Under the pieces are notes generated by a model. It had not been told where the DNA came from and did not search any database. It saw only the letters and a list, made by a program, of their open reading frames with translations. A DNA stretch of 64,000 nt from Nocardia sp. NBC_00565 (GTDB lineage: Bacteria > Actinomycetota > Actinomycetes > Mycobacteriales > Mycobacteriaceae), in assembly GCF_036345915.1 (NCBI RefSeq), contig NZ_CP107785.1, positions 5,828,001 to 5,892,000 on the forward strand, in the 5' to 3' direction. A program made the translations under genes and the position numbers. Positions 1-9,419 of this stretch are shown piece after piece (the first letter of the stretch is position 1; every line of letters begins with the position of its first letter).

Positions 1-39
1 GAACCCAATCCCGCACGGCCGCCGCACCGTTGGATCGCG

Positions 40-189
40 TCATTTGCCGAGCTGACGCTGCCCTGAGATATTCGCTTGCCGGTCCGGTATCCGGCCTCCG
101 CCCCTGAGCGCCGCGATGATCTCCGCGGGCACCGCGACATAAGCGCCGCCGCCGGCGCCGGACTCGATGGTCGCTTCGAATCGCTGCAT
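40..189 (-). pseudogene. DUF1905-like N-terminal remnant at window edge
   Basis: Reading from ATG at 189, the first residues (MQRFEATIES, then AYVAVPAEIIAALRGGGRIP) look like the beginning of a DUF1905 beta-barrel protein, a family of about 90-150 residues. After GGRIP the frame loses the expected pattern and stops at 40-42 after about 49 residues. A short stretch resembling the following family motif (QGSV) appears in another frame, which suggests a small deletion and frameshift. The family assignment is from memory. A chance fragment cannot be excluded. Confidence 0.35.
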
Positions 190-626
190 GAACTGAAGAA
201 TAATCGGGCGCTTGCGGCTGCAACCCGAACCGGGCGGCAAATTAATAGCGAACGGGTCGGCGGGCCCAGAAATCGTGTCACGCGGGTCCGTTCCAGCACC
301 GCGAACGGGCGGAGAATCGGCGGCGAACGACCGCGGCCGAAGTGTTAACAAATGTAAAGCACCCGAGAACCAGCGGTTTCCAAAGTATCACCGGCAAGTC
401 CCCGAAACACCTCCTCGGAGGTGCATTTCGGCCGGTCAGAACAGATCCGCCCTGGTCACATCGATGTCCACATCGTTTCGCGGCAATCGCGCGGTGACCG
501 TCACGTTGCGGCGACCTCACAACGCACAATGGGCCCGCGCGCGCTGTGAGAGGATCGTTTGGACGTGCGTCGTGACCTCCTTACAGTCGGGGCAATAGCC
601 CGATTTCTCAACTCGAAGGGGGCGCC
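190..626. other. Intergenic region upstream of narG
   Basis: No convincing gene is present. On the minus strand 376-391 reads GTGAT-n6-GAAAC, close to one half of a GlnR box (GTnAC-n6-GaAAC), but the second half is not visible. There is a 7-bp hairpin at 408-423 and a GTGAC/GTCAC inverted pair near 495-505. The narG start is preceded by a purine-rich GAAGGGGG at about 615-622. No -10/-35 pair could be chosen with confidence. Confidence 0.4.
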
Positions 627-3600
627 GTGGTTAATTCGCGCACTCAGGCTTCCGCGTCCTCCGATTCGGCCGATCAGCAATCCACCGACCCGGGCGACGC
701 ACTGCTGCGCCTCGGGAAATACTTCCACCGAGGCGAGGTTTCGGCGGATCAGCGCAGCCTGCATCAGGTCGGCGGGCGCAGCGCCGACGAGTTCTACCGG
801 GATCGCTGGTCGCACGACAAGGTGGTGCGATCCACGCACGGGGTCAACTGCACCGGCTCGTGCTCCTGGAAGATCTACGTCAAGGACGGCGTGATCACCT
901 GGGAGTCCCAGCAGACGGACTATCCCTCGGTCGGCGCGGACAAGCCCGAATACGAGCCGCGCGGATGCCCGCGCGGTGCGTCGTTCTCCTGGTACACCTA
1001 CTCCCCTGCGCGGGTGCGTTATCCGTATGTGCGCGGCGTGCTGCTCGAGCTGTACCGGGAGGCGAAGGAGCGGCTCAAGGACCCGGTGCTGGCCTGGGAA
1101 TCGATTGTCGAAGATCCGGCGAAGGCCGAGCGCTACAAGTCTTCTCGCGGCAAAGGCGGGTTCGTGCGCGCGGAGTGGTGGGAGGCCGCCGAGATCGCCG
1201 CCGCCGCACACGTGCACACGATCAAGAAGTACGGGCCCGACCGGGTGGCCGGATTCTCGCCGATCCCAGCCATGTCGATGGTCAGCCATGCCGTTGGGGC
1301 ACGGTTCATTTCGCTGCTCGGCGGCTCGATGCTGTCGTTCTACGACTGGTACGCCGACCTGCCGGTGGCCTCACCGCAGGTCTTCGGCGATCAGACCGAT
1401 GTGCCGGAGTCGGCCGACTGGTTCGACGCGAGCTACCTCATCATGTGGGGCTCGAACGTCCCGGTGACCCGAACCCCGGACGCGCACTACATGACCGAGG
1501 CGCGGTACCGCGGCCAGAAGGTCGTCGTGGTGTCCCCCGACTACGCGGACAACACCAAATTCGCCGATGAATGGGTGCCGGCGCGACCGGGAACCGATGC
1601 GGCCCTTGCCATGTCGATGGGCCACGTGATCCTGAAGGAATTCTTCGTCGACCGCGCCACACCCCGGTTCCTCGACTACGTCAAGCGCTACACCGACCTG
1701 CCGTTCCTGGTGTGCCTCGACGATCCGCAGGGCTGGGACGCCAACGGCCAGTACCACCACGACGGTGCGCTGCCCGGCAAATTCCTCACCGCCGCCGACC
1801 TCGGCCACACCGACGAGACCGCCGAGCACAAGATGGTGCTGCTCGATGCCGCGGGTAATCCGGTGGTGCCCAACGGTTCTCTCGGACACCGCTTCACCGC
1901 GGGCGACGCGGGCAAGTGGAATCTGGACCTCGAGGGCGTCGATCCCCTACTGACGCTGCACGATCGGGCCGACCAACGCCCGGTCGCGGTGCAGCTGCCG
2001 CGATTCGACACCGATGCCGCGGGCGTGCTGGTGCGCGGTGTACCGACCATCACCATCGCGGGCAAACGGGTCACCACGGTCTTCGACCTGCTGCTCGCAC
2101 AGTACGGCGTGGGCCGCGACGGGCTGCCCGGGAACTGGCCGACCGGCTACGACGACGCGTCCGAGCCCTACACCCCGGCCTGGCAGGAGACCATTACCGG
2201 CGTACCCGCCGTGCAGGCGCGACGGATCGCGCGCGAATTCGCCGATAACGCCGATAAATCCGGTGGCCGGTCGATGATCCTGATGGGCGCGGGCACCAAC
2301 CACTGGTTCCACTCCGACCAGATCTACCGCTCCTTCTTCACCCTGACCCTGCTCACCGGCTGCCAAGGCGTGAACGGCGGCGGCTGGGCGCATTACGTGG
2401 GCCAGGAGAAGTGCCGACCGGTAACCGGTTGGTCGACACTGGCTTTCGGGTTGGACTGGCAGCGCCCGCCGCGCCAGATGCAGGGCACCGTGTTCTGGTA
2501 CCTCAGCAACGACCAGTGGCGTTACGACCCGTTCACCGCGCAGTCCTTCGCTTCCCCCCTGGGCAACGGGAACTTCACGGGGCGCACCGCGGCCGACAAT
2601 ATCGCGCTGGCCAGTCGCCTCGGCTGGATGCCGAGTTATCCGACCTTCGACCGCAATCCGCTGGATCTGGCGGACGAGGCCGAGCAGGCGGGCAAGAGCG
2701 CACCCGAGCATGTCGTGGACGGGTTGAAGTCCGGGGACCTGCGTTTCGCCTGTGAGGATCCCGATGCGCCGGAGAACTTTCCGCGCTGCCTGACCGTGTG
2801 GCGGGCCAATCTGCTCGGCTCCTCCGGTAAGGGCAACGAGTACTTCCACAAACATCTGCTCGGCGCGGACTCCAATCTGCAGACCACCGATGTCGCGGGT
2901 GTGCGGCCGCAGGAGCTGGTCTGGCGCGAGGACGCGCCGACCGGGAAGCTGGATCTGCTGCTGTCACTGGACTTCCGGATGACCAGCACCACGCTGTTCT
3001 CCGATATCGTGCTGCCCGCCGCCACCTGGTACGAGAAGCACGATCTGTCCTCCACCGATATGCACCCGTTCGTGCACGCCTTCTCGCCCGCCATCTCCCC
3101 GCCGTGGGAGGCCAAGACCGACTTCGAGGCATTCCACCGGATCGCGCGCGGGTTCTCCTGGATGGCCGAGAAGCATCTCGGCAAGCGCAAGGACATCGTT
3201 GCCGTACCGCTGCAACATGATTCGCCCGATGCGCTGGCGCAGGCGGGCGGCCGGGTGCTCGACTGGAAAGCCGGTGAGTGCGAACCGATTCCGGGCAAGA
3301 CCATGCCGAAGCTGGTCGTGGTGGAGCGGGACTACCCCAAGCTCGCGGAGAAGATGGCCGCGCTCGGACCGCTGATCGAGACGCTCGGCGTCACCACCAA
3401 GGGCGTCACCACCCATCCCGACCAAGAGGTGGCCTATCTCGCCGGGGTGAACGGCACCGTGGTTTCCGGCGTGGCACAGGGACGTCCGTCGCTGGCCAAG
3501 GACACCCATGCGGCCGAGGCGATCCTCGCGCTGTCGGGCACCACCAACGGCAGGCTCGCGGTCCAGGGCTTCGAGGCGCTGGAACGGCGCACCGGCACCA

Positions 3601-4406
3601 AACTCGCCGATCTGGCCGCCGAGCACGAGGGCAAGCGCATCACCTTCGCCGACACCCAGGCCCGGCCGGTACCGGTGATCACCTCACCGGAATGGTCGGG
3701 CAGCGAGACCGGCGGGCGGCGGTATTCGCCGTTCACCATCAATACCGAGCGACTCAAGCCCTGGCACACCCTAACCGGGCGCCAGCACTTCTACCTCGAT
3801 CACGACTGGATGGCCGAACTCGGCGAGCAGCTGCCGATCTTCCGGCCGCCGCTCGATATGAGCGCGCTGTTCAGTGAGCCAGGGGTGGGGTCCGTCGGTG
3901 ACAACGGCGTCACCGTTCGGTACCTGACCCCGCATTCGAAATGGTCGATCCACTCGGCCTACCAGGACAACCTGCACATGTTGACGCTCTCGCGTGGTGG
4001 ACAGTCGATCTGGATGTCGGATAGGGACGCCGCGAAGATCGGTGTGGCGGACAACGATTGGATCGAGGCGGTCAACCGCAACGGTGTCGTCGTCGCACGC
4101 GCCATCGTCAGCCACCGGATGCCCGAGGGCACGGTGTTCATGTACCACGCCCAGGACCGGGCGGTGGATGTGCCGCGTATCGAGGGCGCGCCCGGCGGAT
4201 TCGATTGGGGCGCACCGGATAAGCAGCCCGGCAAGGGTAAGCGCGGCGGTATCCACAACGCGCTTACCCGCATCATGATCAAGCCGTCGCATCTCATCGG
4301 CGGCTACGCGCAGCAGTCCTTCGCACTGAACTACCACGGGCCCACCGGAAATCAGCGCGACGAAGTGACGACGATTCGTCGGCGCTCGCAAGAAGTGGAG
4401 TACTGA
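627..4406 (+). CDS. narG: Respiratory nitrate reductase alpha subunit NarG
   Basis: This is the catalytic Mo-bis-MGD subunit of membrane-bound nitrate reductase, reducing nitrate to nitrite on the cytoplasmic side with electrons from NarH. The 1259-residue length is normal for NarG. The N-terminal Fe-S site with a histidine ligand is visible: H71 and C75 and C79 in HGVNCTGSC, then C114 in RGCPRG. MWGSNVPVTR lies in the expected Mo-cofactor region. The GTG start at 627 is preceded by GAAGGGGG. It is the first gene of narGHJI, with narH 65 bases downstream after an imperfect duplication of the narG 3' end. No TAT-like leader is evident. As in mycobacteria, the enzyme may also feed nitrite to NirBD (inference). 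Confidence 0.97.
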   Translation: MVNSRTQASASSDSADQQSTDPGDALLRLGKYFHRGEVSADQRSLHQVGGRSADEFYRDRWSHDKVVRSTHGVNCTGSCSWKIYVKDGVITWESQQTDYPSVGADKPEYEPRGCPRGASFSWYTYSPARVRYPYVRGVLLELYREAKERLKDPVLAWESIVEDPAKAERYKSSRGKGGFVRAEWWEAAEIAAAAHVHTIKKYGPDRVAGFSPIPAMSMVSHAVGARFISLLGGSMLSFYDWYADLPVASPQVFGDQTDVPESADWFDASYLIMWGSNVPVTRTPDAHYMTEARYRGQKVVVVSPDYADNTKFADEWVPARPGTDAALAMSMGHVILKEFFVDRATPRFLDYVKRYTDLPFLVCLDDPQGWDANGQYHHDGALPGKFLTAADLGHTDETAEHKMVLLDAAGNPVVPNGSLGHRFTAGDAGKWNLDLEGVDPLLTLHDRADQRPVAVQLPRFDTDAAGVLVRGVPTITIAGKRVTTVFDLLLAQYGVGRDGLPGNWPTGYDDASEPYTPAWQETITGVPAVQARRIAREFADNADKSGGRSMILMGAGTNHWFHSDQIYRSFFTLTLLTGCQGVNGGGWAHYVGQEKCRPVTGWSTLAFGLDWQRPPRQMQGTVFWYLSNDQWRYDPFTAQSFASPLGNGNFTGRTAADNIALASRLGWMPSYPTFDRNPLDLADEAEQAGKSAPEHVVDGLKSGDLRFACEDPDAPENFPRCLTVWRANLLGSSGKGNEYFHKHLLGADSNLQTTDVAGVRPQELVWREDAPTGKLDLLLSLDFRMTSTTLFSDIVLPAATWYEKHDLSSTDMHPFVHAFSPAISPPWEAKTDFEAFHRIARGFSWMAEKHLGKRKDIVAVPLQHDSPDALAQAGGRVLDWKAGECEPIPGKTMPKLVVVERDYPKLAEKMAALGPLIETLGVTTKGVTTHPDQEVAYLAGVNGTVVSGVAQGRPSLAKDTHAAEAILALSGTTNGRLAVQGFEALERRTGTKLADLAAEHEGKRITFADTQARPVPVITSPEWSGSETGGRRYSPFTINTERLKPWHTLTGRQHFYLDHDWMAELGEQLPIFRPPLDMSALFSEPGVGSVGDNGVTVRYLTPHSKWSIHSAYQDNLHMLTLSRGGQSIWMSDRDAAKIGVADNDWIEAVNRNGVVVARAIVSHRMPEGTVFMYHAQDRAVDVPRIEGAPGGFDWGAPDKQPGKGKRGGIHNALTRIMIKPSHLIGGYAQQSFALNYHGPTGNQRDEVTTIRRRSQEVEY

Positions 4407-4471
4407 CGTGAGGGCGCGACGAAGTAACACCGTGCCGTTTGGTCGGCGCTCGCAGGAAGTGGAGTACTGAC
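4355..4471 (+). repeat. Imperfect tandem duplication at the narG/narH junction
   Basis: The last bases of narG, including its stop, occur twice. The best-conserved 30 bp (4378-4407 and 4442-4471) differ at one position, and both copies contain GAAGTGGAG followed by TACTGAC. A more divergent left part (GCGCGACGAAGT) recurs at 4355 and 4414. The second copy supplies the GAAGTGGAG ribosome-binding region in front of the narH ATG at 4472. The first copy carries the real narG stop and is followed by a GTG that leads nowhere useful. Confidence 0.85.
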
Positions 4472-6190
4472 ATGCGTGTCATGGCACAGATGGCCATGGT
4501 GATGAACCTGGACAAGTGTATCGGCTGCCACACCTGCAGCGTCACCTGCAAGCAGGCGTGGACCAACCGCGGTGGCACCGAGTACATGTGGTTCAACAAC
4601 GTGGAAACCCGTCCCGGACAAGGCTATCCGCGGCAGTACCAGGACCAGGAGAAGTGGAAGGGTGGCTGGCGGCTGAACAAGCGCGGCAAGCTGACCCTGA
4701 AGTCCGGTTCGCGGCTGAAGCGGCTACTCAATATCTTCGCCAATCCCGACCTGCCGACGATCTCGGACTACTACGAGCCGTGGAGCTACGACTACGACAA
4801 CCTGCTGTCCGCCCCCGCGATGGACACCAGCCCGGTCGCCCGGCCGAAATCATTGATCACCGGCCAGGATACGAAGATCACCTGGGGCGCCAACTGGGAC
4901 GACGACCTCGGTTCCGGGCCCGAGCAGGTCGGCAAGGATCCGGTGCTGGCCAAACTCTCCGATCAGGTGAAGCTGGAGTTCGAACAGACCTTCATGTTCT
5001 ACCTGCCGCGGATCTGCGAGCACTGCCTCAACCCGTCGTGCGTCGCGTCGTGCCCATCGGGTGCGATCTACAAGCGGTCCGAGGACGGCATCGTGCTCGT
5101 CGACCAGGACAAATGCCGCGGCTGGCGGCAATGCGTGAGCGGCTGCCCGTACAAGAAGATCTACTTCAACCACAAGACGGGTAAGGCGGAGAAGTGCACG
5201 TTCTGCTATCCGCGCGTGGAGGTCGGCATCCCGACGGTCTGTTCGGAGACCTGCGTCGGGCGGCTGCGCTACATCGGCGTCATGCTGTACGACGCGGATG
5301 CCGTACAGGCGGCGGCCTCGGTCACCGACACCAAGGATCTGTACCCCTCCCAGCTCGGGGTGTTCCTCAATCCGCATGATCCGCGGGTGATCGCGGAGGC
5401 CGAGCGGGCCGGGATCTCGCCGGAATGGATCGAGGCCGCGCAGAATTCGCCGGTCTACAAGCTGATCGTCGACTACCAGATCGCGCTGCCGCTGCATCCG
5501 GAATACCGCACCATGCCGATGGTTTGGTACGTGCCGCCGCTGTCGCCGGTGGTCGATGTGCTCTCCGAGACCGGGCACGACGCGGAGGACGCCGCGAATC
5601 TGTTCGGCGCGATCGACGCACTGCGCATTCCGATCGAGTACCTGGCCGAACTGTTCACCGCCGGTGAGATCGGACCAGTGCGCGCGTCACTACAACGACT
5701 GGCGGCGATGCGGTCGTTCATGCGGTCGGTGAATCTCGGTATCGAGCCGGATCCTTCGATCGCGCCGTCGGTGCGATTGGAGCCCGAGGAGATCGAGGCG
5801 ATGTACCGGCTGCTCGCCATCGCGAAATACGAACACCGGTACGTGATTCCGCAAGGCGCGACTTCCCAGGCGCACGAACTAGATTCGCTCGCCACCGGGT
5901 GCAGCCTCGATACCGATGGCGGACCCGGTATGACGGCATTCGACACGATGGTCGAGAAGTTTCATCTCACCGATGCCAATGATGCCGCGCCGGAGGAGAA
6001 GTCGACGCGGGTCAACCTGTTGAACTGGGACGGGCGCAGTACCGAAGGTTTGCTGCCCGCCGCCACCAATGGCAATGGGCACGGCTCGAACGGGACCAAT
6101 GGTTCGGCGAAAAACGGTGCGGTCACGAATGGTTCGACAGCGGTGACGAACGGTTCGGCAACACCGACGCCGACCGGAGCAACCCAGTGA
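4472..6190 (+). CDS. narH: Nitrate reductase beta subunit NarH (Fe-S)
   Basis: Electron-transfer subunit carrying one 3Fe-4S and three 4Fe-4S clusters between NarI haem and NarG. All four Cys groups are present: CIGCHTCSVTC (C16, C19, C22, C26), CEHCLNPSCVASC, CRGWRQCVSGC with the Trp typical of the 3Fe-4S site, and CTFC followed by CSETC. ATG at 4472 is chosen over an upstream in-frame start at 4439 because the family begins MRVMAQ and GAAGTGGAG precedes it. The product is 572 residues. The last 45 or so residues are a low-complexity Asn/Gly/Thr/Ser tail (repeated NGS/TNG) beyond the usual NarH end. Confidence 0.97.
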   Translation: MRVMAQMAMVMNLDKCIGCHTCSVTCKQAWTNRGGTEYMWFNNVETRPGQGYPRQYQDQEKWKGGWRLNKRGKLTLKSGSRLKRLLNIFANPDLPTISDYYEPWSYDYDNLLSAPAMDTSPVARPKSLITGQDTKITWGANWDDDLGSGPEQVGKDPVLAKLSDQVKLEFEQTFMFYLPRICEHCLNPSCVASCPSGAIYKRSEDGIVLVDQDKCRGWRQCVSGCPYKKIYFNHKTGKAEKCTFCYPRVEVGIPTVCSETCVGRLRYIGVMLYDADAVQAAASVTDTKDLYPSQLGVFLNPHDPRVIAEAERAGISPEWIEAAQNSPVYKLIVDYQIALPLHPEYRTMPMVWYVPPLSPVVDVLSETGHDAEDAANLFGAIDALRIPIEYLAELFTAGEIGPVRASLQRLAAMRSFMRSVNLGIEPDPSIAPSVRLEPEEIEAMYRLLAIAKYEHRYVIPQGATSQAHELDSLATGCSLDTDGGPGMTAFDTMVEKFHLTDANDAAPEEKSTRVNLLNWDGRSTEGLLPAATNGNGHGSNGTNGSAKNGAVTNGSTAVTNGSATPTPTGATQ

Positions 6191-6218
6191 ACGCCGCCAG
6201 TCCGCTGGGAGGCGAGTG

Positions 6219-6899
6219 ATGGCACTGCTGAAGGTGCGCCGCAGGCCGGAGCCCGTCGCTCGGGTATCCGAGCGGGATTGCCGTCTGGTGTGGCGGATAG
6301 CCGCCCTGCTGCTCGACTATCCGAGCGAGCAGATGCTGGCGACCGTCGACCAGATCGATGATGCCGCAACGCAATTGCCGGACGAGGTGGGTGCGCACCT
6401 GCTGGAATTCGTGCACCATCTGCGCGCCACCCCGCCGATCACGCTGGCCCAGCAGTACGTCGAAACCTTCGATATGCGACGGCGTTCCAGCATGCATCTG
6501 ACGTTCTACGCCTACGGCGACACCCGCAAGCGCGGTATGGCACTGCTGCGTTTCAAACATGCCTACCGCCACGCCGGAGTCGAACTCGGCGACGAGGAGT
6601 TGCCCGACCACCTGCCGGTGCTGCTGGAATTCGCCGCCACGGTCGACCCGATCGGTGGTGAACGACTGCTCGGGGAGCACCTTCCGGTCATCGAACTGCT
6701 GCGACTTTCGTTGGCCGACAACGGTTCCCCGTACTCCGGGGTACTGGCCGCCGTGGTCGCCACCCTGCCCCCGCTGACCACCGCCGACCGCCGCCGGATC
6801 GCCGAACTCGCCGCGCAGGGACCGCCCGATGAGGAGGTCGGCCTCGACCCCTTCACCATGGATCCCGCCCTCCTCGACGGATCGGAAGCCCGCCGATGA
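6219..6899 (+). CDS. narJ: Nitrate reductase assembly chaperone NarJ
   Basis: NarJ/TorD-family chaperone needed to insert the Mo cofactor into NarG; it is not part of the final enzyme. It has 226 residues from ATG 6219; a GTG at 6216 is an alternative. The GGGAGG at 6208-6213 fits the ATG better (5-base spacing). Family features include WRIAALLLDYP near the N terminus and the YVETFD followed by LTFYAYGDTRKRG block. It starts 28 bases after narH and overlaps narI by four bases (ATGA), so the two are translationally coupled. Confidence 0.93.
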   Translation: MALLKVRRRPEPVARVSERDCRLVWRIAALLLDYPSEQMLATVDQIDDAATQLPDEVGAHLLEFVHHLRATPPITLAQQYVETFDMRRRSSMHLTFYAYGDTRKRGMALLRFKHAYRHAGVELGDEELPDHLPVLLEFAATVDPIGGERLLGEHLPVIELLRLSLADNGSPYSGVLAAVVATLPPLTTADRRRIAELAAQGPPDEEVGLDPFTMDPALLDGSEARR

Positions 6900-7636
6900 C
6901 CACCACCTGCTGGATGACCCTGCCGTACGTGGCCTTCACCTCGTTCCTGCTCGGCCACCTCTGGCGCTACCGCAACGACCAATTCGGCTGGACCACAAGG
7001 TCATCCCAGATCTACGAGAGCCGCCTGCTGCGCCTGGGCAGCCCGCTGTTCCACTTCGGCATGCTCGGCGTCATCGGCGGCCATGTCCTCGGCGTACTCA
7101 TCCCGGAATCGTGGACCGATGCCGTCGGCATCTCCGAGCACACCTACCACCTGGTCGCGGTCGCGGCGGGTTCGGTCGCCGGACTCGCGGTCATCCTCGG
7201 CGTCGGCATCCTGCTCTACCGCCGCGTCACCGTCCCCGCCGTCCGCAAGGCCACCACCCGCAACGACCTGCTCATGTACGTACTGCTGGCCGCCGCCTTG
7301 ATCACCGGCCTGCTCAACACCTGGGGCAGCAACCTGCTCTGGGGCACCTACAACTACCGCGAAACCGTATCCCCTTGGTTCCGTAGCCTTTTCACCCTCC
7401 ACCCCCAACCGGACCTGATGGTCGGCACCCCCTGGACCTTCCAAGTCCACGGCCTCGTCGTCCTCACCCTGATCGCACTCTGGCCCTACACCCGCCTGGT
7501 CCATATGTTCAGCGCCCCCATCGGCTACCTGACCCGCCCCTACATCGTCTACCGCGCCAAAGAATCCAACGCCCCCGACAAACGCCGCTACGCGCGCGCC
7601 TGGGAAGCCCCCGTCACGCCCGAAACCTGGCGCTGA
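6896..7636 (+). CDS. narI: Nitrate reductase gamma subunit NarI (cytochrome b)
   Basis: Membrane subunit with two b haems that oxidises menaquinol and passes electrons to NarH. The 246-residue protein shows about five hydrophobic helices. Candidate haem ligands are H53 and H63 (LFHFGMLGVIGGH) and a C-terminal pair in HGLVV and RLVHMFSAP. GSNLLWGTYNYRETVSPWFR lies between helices as in the family. The start overlaps the narJ stop. It is last in the operon and is followed by a strong hairpin. Confidence 0.95.
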   Translation: MTTTCWMTLPYVAFTSFLLGHLWRYRNDQFGWTTRSSQIYESRLLRLGSPLFHFGMLGVIGGHVLGVLIPESWTDAVGISEHTYHLVAVAAGSVAGLAVILGVGILLYRRVTVPAVRKATTRNDLLMYVLLAAALITGLLNTWGSNLLWGTYNYRETVSPWFRSLFTLHPQPDLMVGTPWTFQVHGLVVLTLIALWPYTRLVHMFSAPIGYLTRPYIVYRAKESNAPDKRRYARAWEAPVTPETWR

Positions 7637-7668
7637 CCACCGAGTTCGGGTCCTCTCACCCGAAGCCC

Positions 7669-7698
7669 CACAGCCCCGCCCTCGGAGGCGGGGCTGTG
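7669..7698 (+). terminator. Hairpin terminator after narI
   Basis: A perfect 12-bp stem (CACAGCCCCGCC / GGCGGGGCTGTG) with a 6-base loop lies 32 bases after the narI stop and is followed by TCATTT. It probably ends narGHJI transcription. The T-tract is weak, as is common in actinobacteria. Confidence 0.75.
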
Positions 7699-7770
7699 TC
7701 ATTTCTCGAGAATGCGCTGATGCGGGAGCGACGTTTGCCTACATCAGGGCACGGTGATCGGATATCCGAG

Positions 7771-8223
7771 TCAGGCTTGGTCGTAGGCGTCCTGGAGGGA
7801 TTTGAGGTCGAGTTTGGACATGGTGCGGAGGGTGGTGGCTACAGCGGCGGCTTTGGTGGGGTTTTCGCTGTTCAACAGGGGGAGGAGGGGGGCGGGGACG
7901 ACCTGCCAGGAGAGACCGTGGCGGTCGGTGAGCCAGCCGCAGGGGCCGGGTTCGCCGCCGTCGACGAGGGCGTCCCAGAGCTGGTCGACCTCGGTTTGGG
8001 TGTCGACGATGACCTGGATCGAGGCGGCGTCGGTGAAGGGGTGGCCGGGGCCGCCGTTCATCAGGGTGTAGGGGTGGCCGTCGAGTTCGATGGTGACGAT
8101 GAAGGCCGAGCCGTCGGGGTGGCGATTGATCTCGACGACGCGTGAGTTGGGGATCAGGGCGGTGTAGCGGTTGGCGGCTTCCTCGGCGTCGCTGTCGAAC
8201 CAGAGGAAAGTGTTGACCGACAT
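7771..8223 (-). CDS. VOC-superfamily (PhnB/3-demethylubiquinone-like) protein
   Basis: A 150-residue protein of the vicinal-oxygen-chelate fold. It begins MSVNTFLWFDSDAEEAANRY and contains MNGGPGHPFTDAASIQV and GPCGWLTDRHGLSWQVVP, the signature of the PhnB-like branch. Such proteins are often metal-binding and of unknown substrate. The ATG at 8223 has GGAG-type bases just upstream. It stands alone and is convergent with narGHJI. Nothing in the context indicates a substrate. Confidence 0.85.
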   Translation of the reverse strand: MSVNTFLWFDSDAEEAANRYTALIPNSRVVEINRHPDGSAFIVTIELDGHPYTLMNGGPGHPFTDAASIQVIVDTQTEVDQLWDALVDGGEPGPCGWLTDRHGLSWQVVPAPLLPLLNSENPTKAAAVATTLRTMSKLDLKSLQDAYDQA

Positions 8224-8328
8224 GGTGGGCTCCTTGGGTTGGATGACCTGCTCTCACCCCTAGGTCGGAGCCGATCGGACGCCTCCGACACATCTGCGCG
8301 AATTCTTCAGATTTTTTTCGAGAAGGCG

Positions 8329-8745
8329 TCAGACGCTCGCCAAGGCCACGAAGCGATCCGGGGTGATCGTGATGAGAACACGCACGCGATCCGGCGCACC
8401 GAGGGCTACCCCGCTACCGTACTTCTCCCAAATCCGCTGGGTCCATACACCGTCCGGGTCGATGGCCAGCTCGGCATCGCCCATGACCCGAACCTGCCGA
8501 TTCGGCCGCTGCCCGTCAGCGCGCACGCCGGCCTCCCGATCGATGACCAGCCCAACCCGCGGATTGGCCCGAATCCGCCGCAGATGCGGCCGCCCGGCCC
8601 AACTGGTCAATCGAAACGCACGGTGTTCCCACAGAAACCAGATCGGCGTGACATGCGGATATCCGGCAGCGTCGATCGTCGCCAAGTGCGCGACGGTGTC
8701 GCTGGCCAGCAATCCGGCGATCTCGGCCGGACGTAACGTCCGCAT
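8329..8745 (-). CDS. PPOX-class flavin/F420-binding oxidoreductase-like protein
   Basis: A 138-residue single-domain protein of the pyridoxamine-5'-phosphate-oxidase-like split-barrel fold. AHLATIDAAGYPHVTPIWFLW near the N terminus and RIRANPRVGLVID are typical of actinobacterial PPOX-class proteins, many of which bind F420 or FMN. It lies in the same orientation as the VOC gene but about 105 bases upstream of that gene's start, so a separate transcript is likely. The cofactor and substrate cannot be told from the sequence. Confidence 0.8.
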   Translation of the reverse strand: MRTLRPAEIAGLLASDTVAHLATIDAAGYPHVTPIWFLWEHRAFRLTSWAGRPHLRRIRANPRVGLVIDREAGVRADGQRPNRQVRVMGDAELAIDPDGVWTQRIWEKYGSGVALGAPDRVRVLITITPDRFVALASV

Positions 8746-8853
8746 CCGCCAACCCTTCGGTTCGAACTGATGTTCGATTCTACCTCGAGGGGTGCGGCGC
8801 GTGTCGGACCGATCGGGGATGGGCTGGTGGGATTGTGTGGGCGGCGAGCCGAA

Positions 8854-9303
8854 TCAGCTCGCGCACTCGGGGGCGTCGGCGTCTTCGAACAGTGGCAGGC
8901 CGGTGGGTGGGGCGTACACGACGTCGAGAATGAGGGGATCGGGGCCGAGGTTGCGGCCGATGTGGACGTTCCAGGAGCCCTCGGGCTCGTAGATGAAATC
9001 GCCGGTGCGGTAGACGGGGGCGACGCAGTCCGGGCCGGGGTGGGTGAGGGTGCCGGAGCGGACGAAGCCGAAGACGGGGCCGTCGTGGTAATGCCAGCCG
9101 GTGGAACCGCCTGGAGCGATAGTGATTTCGCGGACGACGAGATCGGTGCCCGCGACGAAGGGCAGCAGTCCAGCGGGGATCTGGGCCTGGGCGAGGGTGA
9201 CGGCGGTGATGTCGGTACCGGGGGTGGCGTTGGCGGTTGCCGCGCCGAAGACCGAACCGCCCACCACGAGCACCGCGGCGGCCCCGCGCGTAAATGGCGT
9301 CAT
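8854..9303 (-). CDS. Secreted cupin-domain protein
   Basis: A 149-residue protein with an N-terminal signal-like segment (MTPFTRGAAAVLVVGGSVFG, then ATANATPG, probable cleavage after ANA). A single cupin follows, with the metal-type motif GSTGWHYHDGPVFGFVRSG and then PEGSWNVHIGRNLGPDPL. The function is unknown; secreted cupins of this kind are common in mycolata. It is divergent from the phosphatase gene at 9420, and the 116 bases between them should hold both promoters. Confidence 0.82.
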   Translation of the reverse strand: MTPFTRGAAAVLVVGGSVFGAATANATPGTDITAVTLAQAQIPAGLLPFVAGTDLVVREITIAPGGSTGWHYHDGPVFGFVRSGTLTHPGPDCVAPVYRTGDFIYEPEGSWNVHIGRNLGPDPLILDVVYAPPTGLPLFEDADAPECAS

Positions 9304-9419
9304 CGCGGCAGCCTAACCAGGATGTCGGCGGCGGAAAAGGGCAGAGTTCATGAAATGTTCGCCCTCGAATCGCGTTGCCGAGTTGCCTGATCCGCCACGG
9401 GCGTACAGCATTTGATGCC

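Noticed and set aside
408..423. Hairpin containing an anti-Shine-Dalgarno-like CACCTCCT upstream of narG
   Set aside because: It lies 200 bases from the narG start and the resemblance is short enough to be chance.
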